From a virus: DNA of 22,828 nucleotides. Made by a program: the position numbers and the translations under genes. Numbering within the stretch: position 1 is the stretch's first letter; every line of letters starts with the position of its first letter. Shown piece after piece: positions 14,066 to 20,246 of the stretch. The notes beneath the pieces are model-generated. The model made no database searches. It was not told the DNA's origin and saw nothing but the letters and a program-made list of their open reading frames with translations. The stretch lies in IMG/VR virus record IMGVR_UViG_3300044568_000450, positions 1 to 22,828 of that record; one strand, 5' to 3'.

Positions 14066-14240
14066 CGTGATTTGTGCGTAGTAGAACATCTTTAACTGTT
14101 AATTGATTAGCCAGCACCTGCTCACGTTCTGTTAAGTGACCTTTGGCAATGGGGGTATCACCAACGAATCGTTCAAGCACTTCTGCTTCTTCGTTAGTAA
14201 TTGGTAATTGTATGTTGTTGATGAGTTCTACTATCTTCAT
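14031..14240 (-). CDS. Small conserved phage protein with MKIVEL N-terminus
   Basis: A 69-residue basic protein, function unknown. The pattern LPITNEEAEVLERF, then HLTEREQVLANQLTVKDVLLRTN and GKIYYKKRIR, suggests two helices followed by a short strand, like a small winged or helical DNA-binding or structural domain (inference only). A late-type box, ATAAATA, lies only 6 bases before the ATG, so a transcript starting there would have almost no leader. Its 3' end overlaps the next gene. Confidence 0.62.
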   Translation of the reverse strand: MKIVELINNIQLPITNEEAEVLERFVGDTPIAKGHLTEREQVLANQLTVKDVLLRTNHDGKIYYKKRIR

Positions 14241-14259
14241 ATCAAGTATTTATTACTTG
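14241..14259 (-). promoter_or_regulatory. Late box in a hairpin before the MKIVEL gene
   Basis: TCAAGTA-TTTAT-TACTTGA (14242-14260 region) is a perfect inverted repeat with 7-base arms. Its centre carries ATAAATA on the minus strand (14247-14253). The predicted start of transcription is at or next to the ATG at 14240. It could be a late promoter, a weak terminator for the gene before it, or both. Confidence 0.45.
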
Positions 14260-14510
14260 AAAAGACCGTGGCCAATATAACCAAGGATTGCTGATAAGAG
14301 GACACCAAGAATAGTAATAGTCCAACCCATAACGGTTTTACTACGATCTTCCATTCGTCCTTCAAGACTGTCTCTGATACTTACTAGATGGAGTTCTAGT
14401 TTGTCCATACGATCATCTAAATTTTGTAGTTTAGTTTCCAAGTTAGCGTACCTCACGGCACAAATTTCAACGTGGGCTTCTAGATTCTTCTTCTCAATTT
14501 CAGTAGACAT
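14253..14510 (-). CDS. Small membrane-anchored coiled-coil protein
   Basis: An 85-residue protein. Residues about 8-58 (NLEAHVEICAVRYANLETKLQNLDDRM and after) have a heptad pattern and should form a coiled coil. Residues about 62-82 (GWTITILGVLLSAILGYIGHG) form a single C-terminal membrane helix. This layout resembles XhlA-type haemolysin or other small phage membrane accessory proteins, sometimes linked to lysis, but that is inference. The 5' leader is unusual: a late box, a 5' hairpin, a tandem repeat and a hairpin holding the Shine-Dalgarno (AGGAAG). Confidence 0.72.
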   Translation of the reverse strand: MSTEIEKKNLEAHVEICAVRYANLETKLQNLDDRMDKLELHLVSIRDSLEGRMEDRSKTVMGWTITILGVLLSAILGYIGHGLFK

Positions 14511-14600
14511 ACGTCGCTTCCTGTAATAAGCGATGCCTTGATAATGTGCCCTAATCGGTTGCCTGTTATGTGCCTTAATAAATGATGTTTAGCATCAACT
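14511..14600 (-). promoter_or_regulatory. Structured 5' leader of the membrane-protein gene
   Basis: About 87 bases between the late box and the ATG at 14510. A hairpin TGATG-CTAAA-CATCA (14583-14597) sits at the predicted first base. Two imperfect copies of a 20-base unit follow (14560-14577 and 14534-14553). A hairpin with 6-base arms TCGCTT and AAGCGA (14514-14533) encloses most of the AGGAAG Shine-Dalgarno 3 bases before the ATG. This could gate translation. No known riboswitch class is recognised. Confidence 0.45.
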
Positions 14601-14602
14601 AG

Positions 14603-14609
14603 TATTTAT
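14603..14609 (-). promoter_or_regulatory. T4-type late promoter box for the membrane-protein gene
   Basis: ATAAATA followed by CTAG on the minus strand, inside an inverted repeat CTAGTAT...ATACTAG (14600-14622). It lies 93 bases before the ATG at 14510. Confidence 0.55.
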
Positions 14610-14612
14610 GGT

Positions 14613-15035
14613 TTATACTAGAGTTTTAAAGTATATGTTATTCCACGGGCCTTTAGGGTAAAACAATGCAAGTTCTGGCTTGGCTGTTTCACTTAGGCCT
14701 AGGATGATGGGAGTAATTTTAAAGTCGTATTTGGCTAGGCCAAATCGATCAGGTCCTGCTTGATAGATGTCTGCATAGTCTACTGCAAATTTAAAAGTCC
14801 AAATGCGGTGATATCCATTGTAGTTAATACCAAAGTTATATCCCTTTTGTACATGGTCTGAAAAGTTATCAGTTTCTAATATAGTAGGTTGTGTACGCAG
14901 ACCTATGAGTTGTTGTACAGTTTCCCAATTGCGTTGTTGGTTTCGTTCAAACTCTTTATTAGTCGTGTGATTGGTTACTCCTGTTGGAGTGATGTCAATT
15001 AACGTAAAACCTTGATATAGATATTGATTGGCCAC
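14613..15035 (-). CDS. Conserved hypothetical phage protein, probably late/structural
   Basis: A 140-residue protein, function unknown. The N-terminal part NQYLYQGFTLIDITPTGVTNH is beta-rich, then NQQRNWETVQQLIGLRTQP forms a helix, and aromatic-rich strands follow (GYNFGINYNGYHRIWTFKFAVD, LALFYPKGPW). It starts with GTG; there is no other Met in the protein and no Shine-Dalgarno. A perfect T4 late box, TATAAATA, lies 5 bases before the GTG, so the mRNA would be nearly leaderless unless the transcript starts elsewhere. It is separated from the upstream unit by a strong terminator. Confidence 0.68.
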   Translation of the reverse strand: MANQYLYQGFTLIDITPTGVTNHTTNKEFERNQQRNWETVQQLIGLRTQPTILETDNFSDHVQKGYNFGINYNGYHRIWTFKFAVDYADIYQAGPDRFGLAKYDFKITPIILGLSETAKPELALFYPKGPWNNIYFKTLV

Positions 15036-15039
15036 TAGG

Positions 15040-15047
15040 TATTTATA
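15040..15047 (-). promoter_or_regulatory. Perfect T4 late promoter box TATAAATA
   Basis: TATAAATA on the minus strand, an eight-of-eight match to the T4 late consensus, just after the terminator at 15055-15081 and 5 bases before the GTG start at 15035. It would start transcription almost exactly at that start codon. Confidence 0.65.
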
Positions 15048-15054
15048 GCCAATA

Positions 15055-15081
15055 AAAAAGCCCTTATAAAAAGGGCTTTTT
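15055..15081 (-). terminator. Strong rho-independent terminator
   Basis: AAAAAGCCCTT (15055-15065) and AAGGGCTTTTT (15071-15081) form a perfect 11-base stem with the loop ATAAA. The A-run becomes a U-run on the minus-strand transcript. It lies 25 bases after the stop of the 15106-15483 gene and should end that unit. It could also act in the other direction. Confidence 0.88.
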
Positions 15082-15105
15082 CTATTCAGTAACTAATTGT
15101 TTAGA

Positions 15106-15483
15106 TTAGTATGTGAAAGCTGCTACAGTAGCGCCTGAAACACCTGAACCGTTAACTGCTGTGTTGCAGTATGCTTGTAAAGATGTCATACCAGTTGCTG
15201 GGCTTGGAGCTGCACCAGAAATTGCTACGTGGAATAGGTTACCTGATAGTGGTGTACCTAATAGTTCGATAGAACCAATTTGCTCAATTGCTAAAACTAG
15301 TTTTTCATAGTCTGAACCAACTGCTAAGTAGTTTACAGCACCTGCTGCAACACCTGAAGTTGACCACATGCCTGCCGAAGTAACTGTGTAGTGCGTAAGG
15401 GTACGGCCTGTAATCTGTGCATTACCTGGTGAGCTACCATCTGCTGGACGAGCGCCACCGTTTGTACGTGTAATTGTTGCCAT
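15106..15483 (-). CDS. Probable abundant late structural protein, own transcription unit
   Basis: A 125-residue protein low in charge and rich in Gly, Ala, Ser and Thr (MATITRTNGGARPADGSSPG; HYTVTSAGMWSTSGVAAGAV), with strands such as LVLAIEQIGSIELLG. It looks like a beta-rich virion component, but no named family is recognised. Its expression signals are the strongest in the window: a late box at 15527-15533, a GNRA-capped 5' hairpin, AGGAGA 7 bases before the ATG, and a perfect terminator just after the stop. This monocistronic layout suggests a protein made in large amounts, such as a head decoration or tail-associated subunit. Confidence 0.72.
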   Translation of the reverse strand: MATITRTNGGARPADGSSPGNAQITGRTLTHYTVTSAGMWSTSGVAAGAVNYLAVGSDYEKLVLAIEQIGSIELLGTPLSGNLFHVAISGAAPSPATGMTSLQAYCNTAVNGSGVSGATVAAFTY

Positions 15484-15506
15484 TTTTAAATCTCCTAAAT
15501 TGTTTT

Positions 15507-15520
15507 TACGCTTTCGCGCA
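15507..15520 (-). promoter_or_regulatory. GNRA-capped hairpin at the 5' end of a late mRNA
   Basis: On the minus-strand RNA, UGCGC-GAAA-GCGUA: five pairs including one G-U, closed by a GAAA tetraloop. It sits where the transcript from the late box at 15527-15533 should begin, upstream of the AGGAGA site. A 5'-terminal hairpin like this may protect the mRNA from decay. Confidence 0.5.
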
Positions 15521-15526
15521 TACTTT

Positions 15527-15533
15527 TATTTAT
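15527..15533 (-). promoter_or_regulatory. T4-type late promoter box
   Basis: ATAAATA (in GCATAAATAAAAG) on the minus strand, 44 bases before the ATG at 15483. Same GCATAAATA context as the fibre-gene promoter at 9781. Confidence 0.6.
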
Positions 15534-16762
15534 GCTTTGGCTAAAAAATTCGTTCTACTAAAGGTCAAACGATCAACTAATTTAATAGCGCCGCCATCGT
15601 GTCCTATAGCCACAAAGCCTTCTGGGCTAGTAACCTTATAGCCATCGTTAGTCTTTTGGAATGTACCAATACCTTCTACTTGCTGTAGTTTGTTTAGGAG
15701 CATGTGTTTTAATTCAATGATACGTTTGTAAGTAGCTAATACGCCTATTAGGTTATTGCTGTTATCTGCTATCCATTGCTCTTTAGCTTTGATTTTAGCC
15801 ACGCGATTTTGTGCCACTCTAGAGTTAAGATCATCACCTACACCCTTCATCATTTCTTGTTCATAGTGATCAATGAAATCTTGTAGGAATTTAGTAGGAT
15901 TACCAATTTGGCTACCTGCACGTATTTGTTTGTTTACAAACGGTTTAATCATACGATTAAACTCTTTATCCTGTAAGACAATGTCAAATCGTTGTTGCCC
16001 AATCTTTTCCATTGTAGCCGCAGTTGCCGCAAGATACTTTTCTATATTAGCATTTTCTTGTGGTGTTAAACTAGCAATACCTGTATAGTCTTTGTATGTA
16101 GCATCATCAAACCATACATCTTTAGTCTGTGTAAAGCCAGTGACATTAGCACCAAACTGTGCTGTCATTGAGTCAATTGAGTCACCTACATAGGTAGTAT
16201 GGAATATAATACCTATTTGTGCTTGAGCAATGCGTTGTCCTAAATTGCTGTTAACTGGAACAGCATAGGTAATTGTGTTAGGGGTAAACACATAACAATC
16301 TTCATCGTTTACGTTTACAATAGAAAGTTTACCAGGAGTAAACATCAAATCACCCTGAACTACTCCACCAATACCTAGTTTACTTAGATATTTTAATGCG
16401 GCTTCTAACATGTCTGCTAGTTCGGGTTGATCACCGTACCATCCCTGTATGTCTTTAGTACTTTTACAGCGTTTAGGTGTACCTTTGGCAAATACACTTT
16501 TAGTACCTACAAAGAAACGACCATCTTCGGGATCAACACCGCAGATAATAGCCGGACTGCCGTCCCACTTGACTGTTAGTTGTGTTGTAGTACCTGTACC
16601 CTCTGCTAACATATGACGTAGGCTATCGATATAGTTTAAGGCTTCTTGTGCTCCTACCCAGCCCTTGTTAAATAACAAGTCTTCTAAATGCTCAAGATGA
16701 GTGTTCTTACTTTCTGTGAGTAGCCACTGCGGAGTTTGTTTTTTAATTTCGTATAGTTGCAT
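15530..16762 (-). CDS. Nucleotidyltransferase/ligase-like phage protein (KWDG motif)
   Basis: A 410-residue protein, widespread in T4-like aquatic phages as I recall it, usually without a function. It shows the ordered motifs of covalent nucleotidyltransferases (ATP-dependent DNA/RNA ligases and capping enzymes): TVKWDGSPAI with K65-x-D-G (motif I), GVVQGDLMFT (136-139, like motif III D/Q-G-E/D), GIIFHTTY at 184-191 (like motif IIIa), SPEGFVAI with E381-G (motif IV) and AIKLVDR (K394, motif V). About 190 residues separate the motif IIIa-like and IV-like segments, longer than usual, suggesting an inserted helical domain (about 215-360). The N-terminus MQLYEIKKQT matches the MKxxEL-type openings. 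A catalytic role in nucleic-acid ligation or adenylylation is inferred. Confidence 0.7.
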   Translation of the reverse strand: MQLYEIKKQTPQWLLTESKNTHLEHLEDLLFNKGWVGAQEALNYIDSLRHMLAEGTGTTTQLTVKWDGSPAIICGVDPEDGRFFVGTKSVFAKGTPKRCKSTKDIQGWYGDQPELADMLEAALKYLSKLGIGGVVQGDLMFTPGKLSIVNVNDEDCYVFTPNTITYAVPVNSNLGQRIAQAQIGIIFHTTYVGDSIDSMTAQFGANVTGFTQTKDVWFDDATYKDYTGIASLTPQENANIEKYLAATAATMEKIGQQRFDIVLQDKEFNRMIKPFVNKQIRAGSQIGNPTKFLQDFIDHYEQEMMKGVGDDLNSRVAQNRVAKIKAKEQWIADNSNNLIGVLATYKRIIELKHMLLNKLQQVEGIGTFQKTNDGYKVTSPEGFVAIGHDGGAIKLVDRLTFSRTNFLAKA

Positions 16763-16767
16763 TATGC

Positions 16768-17556
16768 TCAGGCTTGTTGTTGTTTTAATAGTGCTTCGAG
16801 TTGCGGGACATCAGAATCTACCACAAACCCATCCATCCCTTCCTCATCCGGTGTAGTCCACTCGCCGTCGCTCCATTTATCAGCACGCACACCCGATGGG
16901 GTAGTTACACTAGCAATCTTAGTAGAATCAGTTGTTGTTATTTTGTCTTTCGTCTGCGTGGGGGTTGGTTTAAGTCTTGCTAGATCGATATTATCTCGTT
17001 GAGCAGCTTTGTCTAATAGTTGCTGTGTATTAACATCTGCTAGAGGAGACGGCTTAGTGCTGCCTGGAGTGTATCTTACCCATTTATCTTGGGCATCTAA
17101 AGTAAACATATTACTTTTGCCAAATTGGTAAACCAGTGGAGAGCTACTTTGCAATTTAATTTGAGCAAGTAGCGGTTCTTGTTGAGCAGACGTGGTTTGT
17201 TGTTGTGTTTGTTGGCCAGTTGCTGCTTTCTGATAATCTGCTGGGCCTTTTCTAGTAGACATAAAATTTAATTGTTTTTGTAGTTCTTTAGGAGCAGGTA
17301 CTGCCTTGCCTGTTGCTGGATTTACTAGTCCCCATTGGCCGCCTAGCCATTGGTATTCGTTACCTTTGTAAAGTACATTGCCAGGTTTACTAGCACCTTT
17401 TTGACCTTTCTTTGCGGCATTTGCCTGTCTAAATGATTTAGATAGGTCATCAACTGCACCAGGTGCTACAACATCGGCTATCCCTTGTGCCATTCCTTTA
17501 CCTATTGCACCTACGTTTTTCCAAAAGCCCTCAACAACTATGTCTCTAATCTTCAT
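16768..17556 (-). CDS. Hypothetical phage protein, Gln/Thr-rich, possible virion-internal
   Basis: A 262-residue, low-complexity protein of unknown function. The N-terminus MKIRDIVVEGFWKNVG is amphipathic and belongs to the MKxxEL-type group; IVVE followed by G would fit a T4 prohead-protease type cut (hydrophobic-x-x-E). Residues about 60-80 (VLYKGNEYQWLGGQWGLVNPATG) form a small Trp/Gly-rich repeat-like unit echoed at about 150-165 (NMFTLDAQDKWVRYTPGS). Between them lies a Q/T-rich linker (TGQQTQQQTTSAQQ). It overlaps the previous gene by 11 bases. Confidence 0.6.
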   Translation of the reverse strand: MKIRDIVVEGFWKNVGAIGKGMAQGIADVVAPGAVDDLSKSFRQANAAKKGQKGASKPGNVLYKGNEYQWLGGQWGLVNPATGKAVPAPKELQKQLNFMSTRKGPADYQKAATGQQTQQQTTSAQQEPLLAQIKLQSSSPLVYQFGKSNMFTLDAQDKWVRYTPGSTKPSPLADVNTQQLLDKAAQRDNIDLARLKPTPTQTKDKITTTDSTKIASVTTPSGVRADKWSDGEWTTPDEEGMDGFVVDSDVPQLEALLKQQQA

Positions 17557-17794
17557 CTTTTAATTTCCTAATGCCTCGAGTAAATTTATTAGGGTCTTGA
17601 CCTTTGATAGCGTTGAGAAGGCGACGCTCTAATTCGCCTGCTGTTTCAGCTTCGTAGTTTTCACGAATATACTTGATTAGATTAATAGCCCCATTGATAA
17701 TGTTGTTGGCGCGACTTTCGAGAAGGTTATCCTTGTCTTTATGGGTGAGTAACTCGTCTAATTCGGTGAGTATGCTGCGGGTGCGTTTCTGCAA
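17546..17794 (-). CDS. Small conserved helical phage protein (TTG start)
   Basis: An 82-residue, all-helical charged protein (SILTELDELL, RANNIINGAINLIKYIRENY, GELERRLLNAIKGQDPNKFTRGIRKL), of a type I remember as conserved in T4-like aquatic phages, with unknown function. It starts with TTG, supported by GGAG 7 bases upstream and a late box (ATAAATA, 17814-17820) 20 bases upstream. No Met is available as an alternative start. It overlaps the next gene by 11 bases and is the first gene of the minus-strand run that continues to 12488. Confidence 0.68.
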   Translation of the reverse strand: MQKRTRSILTELDELLTHKDKDNLLESRANNIINGAINLIKYIRENYEAETAGELERRLLNAIKGQDPNKFTRGIRKLKDED

Positions 17795-17813
17795 GGTCTT
17801 GCTCCATTTGTAT

Positions 17814-17820
17814 TATTTAT
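17814..17820 (-). promoter_or_regulatory. T4-type late promoter box
   Basis: ATAAATA on the minus strand, 20 bases before the TTG start at 17794 with a GGAG site in between. It lies in the divergent gap between the minus-strand operon and the plus-strand radical SAM gene. Confidence 0.55.
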
Positions 17821-17825
17821 GTGTA

Positions 17826-17861
17826 ATTAAATTTAATTTATTTCTTTAAGTATAGTATAAA
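17826..17861 (+). promoter_or_regulatory. Possible promoter of the plus-strand radical SAM gene
   Basis: The AT-rich divergent gap holds a 12-base palindrome, ATTAAATTTAAT (17826-17837), and -10-like boxes TATAGT (17851-17856) and TATAAA (17856-17861), 17-22 bases before the ATG. No convincing -35 box or Shine-Dalgarno is seen, so this is a weak call. Confidence 0.3.
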
Positions 17862-17877
17862 GATAAGTAAAATTACA

Positions 17878-18849
17878 ATGAATAAATCTTTCTGTGTAAT
17901 GCCATTTTATGGTGCCGAATATACTCCAGCTGGATTAACCCCATGTTGTTTACTTCCAAAAAATACTAACATAGTACAATTACGGGAAGATATCCTCAAT
18001 GATACGAGACCCATTGCATGTCAAAAATGTTGGGCATTAGAAGACCAAGGAATAATTAGTGATCGGCAAATAAAAAACTCTGCATTTGATTTTTATAGCA
18101 ACAAAGACATACAATTCATTGAAGAAGACTGCCGCAATGGTAAATTTAGTCCTCAAATTGTTAAATTTTATACCTCAAATTTATGCAATGGCACTTGTGT
18201 TACTTGCGGAGCCGGAGCAAGTACCGCATGGGCAACTCTTAATAAAGAAAAAACTTTTGAAATAATTGATCAACATCTATTAGATTCAATAGCATTAATT
18301 GATGTAATAATAATAACCTTTGTTGGTGGTGAACCGTTGCACGAAAAAAAGAATTTTGAATTGTTAAAAAAATTAATAGAAATCGGTAATACTACTTGTT
18401 TTATATCAATGACTACAAACGGATCAGTTGAGTTATCTACAAAACAACTTGATATATTAAAACAATTTAAAAATATAAACTTATGTTTAAGTATTGACGG
18501 CGTTGATACAGTGTTTGAATATTTAAGATATCCGCTCAAATGGTCGACCTTAATAGATAATATAGAATTATATCGATCGATGAATATTGACTTATCAGTT
18601 AGTTACACTATCAGTAATTTAAATACATTATATTATGATGAAACTATAGCATGGTTTAACAAAATGAAATTACCTTATAATCATAATATAGTAAGTTCCC
18701 CTGTTTATTTTTCTCCCACAGTACTGCCAGATGGAGTTGACAATCATTTATTGGATGTTTGTCGAGCTGAAATTCTAAAACAAGATAATCTTAAGAATAT
18801 TAATATCCAAGATTATCTGCCAGAATTCTATAAATTGATATTTAAATAA
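17878..18849 (+). CDS. Radical SAM protein with N-terminal SPASM/twitch-type cysteines
   Basis: A 323-residue radical SAM enzyme in an unusual order. The cysteines of a probable auxiliary cluster come first (C6 in FCVMPF, C23-C24 in TPCCLLPK, C48 and C51 in CQKC), then the core motif C103-x3-C107-x2-C110 (CNGTCVTC), GGEPL (150-154), TTNGS and LSIDGV. The core therefore follows the auxiliary module. CVMPF followed by G-x-x-P-CC is typical of SPASM-like segments. Substrate unknown; a peptide or protein is likely for the family. It is the only plus-strand gene between 1519 and the window end, flanked by divergent and convergent neighbours, and is clearly more AT-rich than they are, which fits a recently acquired accessory gene. 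Confidence 0.88.
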   Translation: MNKSFCVMPFYGAEYTPAGLTPCCLLPKNTNIVQLREDILNDTRPIACQKCWALEDQGIISDRQIKNSAFDFYSNKDIQFIEEDCRNGKFSPQIVKFYTSNLCNGTCVTCGAGASTAWATLNKEKTFEIIDQHLLDSIALIDVIIITFVGGEPLHEKKNFELLKKLIEIGNTTCFISMTTNGSVELSTKQLDILKQFKNINLCLSIDGVDTVFEYLRYPLKWSTLIDNIELYRSMNIDLSVSYTISNLNTLYYDETIAWFNKMKLPYNHNIVSSPVYFSPTVLPDGVDNHLLDVCRAEILKQDNLKNINIQDYLPEFYKLIFK

Positions 18850-18857
18850 AATATAAA

Positions 18858-20246
18858 TCATTTTGTGTTCTTCAAGCCGGCAAGCATATTTTTGAGTTTA
18901 CTGCTATCTACACTAGCATTAATTTTAGGACTATCTACAGCGTCTTTATTTACTGTACTACCAGCTTTGATCTGTCCTAAGATATTATTTGCTGTTGATT
19001 TAAATTCCCCGTCATCGCTTACGCCACTGTCGGTAATACGCATTGTGTCAATATCGTAATCCAAATCAATCTTTTGACCTACCCCAGTTGAACTACGTGA
19101 CTTCATACATTGAATTTGATAGCGACCGCGCTCTTTCATAGCACGACTTGTAAAGATACCAAACACGTTATCTGCTGTGTTGATCTTACTTAGACCACCT
19201 GCAATATGGCTATGGTCAAATTCAATTTCTTCTACTGCTCCACGGTTTAACTGTGACGCTGTTACAAATAATACATTAAGTTCTTTGGCTAGATTACGCA
19301 ATTCTTCTGATACATACTTGTCTTTAACAAACAAATCATTTGGGCTAACTTTGGCACTCACTGGCATAACCAAGTCCAAATAGTCTACCATGACAAAGTC
19401 TACTTTCTTACCTGTTTGAATTTGATATTCTTTTAGGTATGCTCTAATATCGTTAACGTTTGACTGTGCCGGAAAACCTTTGATCTGATAGTTACCTGCT
19501 TTCTTACTTACTAAGCGTACCTTCATTGTAGTTGTGTCGATGTCTTTGCGGATATCTTTTGTGCCCATACCTGTAAGCATAGCATCTGTACGTAGAGCAC
19601 AAAGCTCCTCACTCAACTCTAAACTTACATATACACCACTAAGTCCAGCTTGTAACCAACTAAGTGCAATGTTCATCATAACCAGTGATTTACCAGAACC
19701 TGAGCCACCAGCAAAGATATTAAGTTCGCCGCGACTAAATCCACCATATAATAGTTTATCAAGTTGTTGCCAACCTGTACTTACCTGTCCGCCACTGTTA
19801 TAATACTTTTCGATACGTGCTTTGGGATCACTAAAATAATCAGTACCCATGTCTTTAGTAAGACTAATTTGTACAGCATCTTTGATTAATTTTTCTACAG
19901 GATTATAGTCACCCTTCTCAAGCATGTCTGCGGCTTTGAGAATAGCACGTTCAAGTTCTTGACGTTTAGTAAAACCCTCAAACTCGCCCATAAACCATTC
20001 ATAGTGGCTTTCTGTTAAATCTGGTACATGTTTAAGTGTTGTGCCCGTAACTGCTTGAACCTGCTCAATAGTAGGCATAGCACGATGTTTATCTGTATGC
20101 TCTTTGATGAAACGTGCCACATCACGTAGGCTACGGTCAAAGTTTTCTGGATTGTAAATGTTCTGCACACGCACATAACTTTGTGCATCCTGCAACATCA
20201 TTTCAATAAAAAGTTTTTGTAAATCTGGTGAATAGTCTTTGCTCAT
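18858..20246 (-). CDS. gp41: Replicative DNA helicase, DnaB family (T4 gp41-like)
   Basis: A 462-residue ring helicase that unwinds the fork ahead of the leading-strand polymerase and stimulates primase. Seen: an N-terminal helical domain (1-150), Walker A FAGGSGSGKSLV (K186), SLELSEE (catalytic Glu around 210), Walker B FVMVDYLD (284-291) and the TASQLNRG motif near 327. The ATG at 20246 is chosen over the TTG at 20258 because it forms an ATGA overlap with the upstream radical SAM stop and has GGA 6 bases upstream. It is separated from its usual partner, the primase, by the radical SAM gene at 20243-21202. Confidence 0.94.
   Translation of the reverse strand: MSKDYSPDLQKLFIEMMLQDAQSYVRVQNIYNPENFDRSLRDVARFIKEHTDKHRAMPTIEQVQAVTGTTLKHVPDLTESHYEWFMGEFEGFTKRQELERAILKAADMLEKGDYNPVEKLIKDAVQISLTKDMGTDYFSDPKARIEKYYNSGGQVSTGWQQLDKLLYGGFSRGELNIFAGGSGSGKSLVMMNIALSWLQAGLSGVYVSLELSEELCALRTDAMLTGMGTKDIRKDIDTTTMKVRLVSKKAGNYQIKGFPAQSNVNDIRAYLKEYQIQTGKKVDFVMVDYLDLVMPVSAKVSPNDLFVKDKYVSEELRNLAKELNVLFVTASQLNRGAVEEIEFDHSHIAGGLSKINTADNVFGIFTSRAMKERGRYQIQCMKSRSSTGVGQKIDLDYDIDTMRITDSGVSDDGEFKSTANNILGQIKAGSTVNKDAVDSPKINASVDSSKLKNMLAGLKNTK

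Noticed and set aside
14575-14582. AATAAATG on the plus strand as a late promoter
   Set aside because: No plus-strand gene follows it; the nearby minus-strand box at 14603 explains the local expression.
18851-18858. TATAAAT on the plus strand after the radical SAM gene as a promoter
   Set aside because: It lies between two convergent genes and no plus-strand gene follows.
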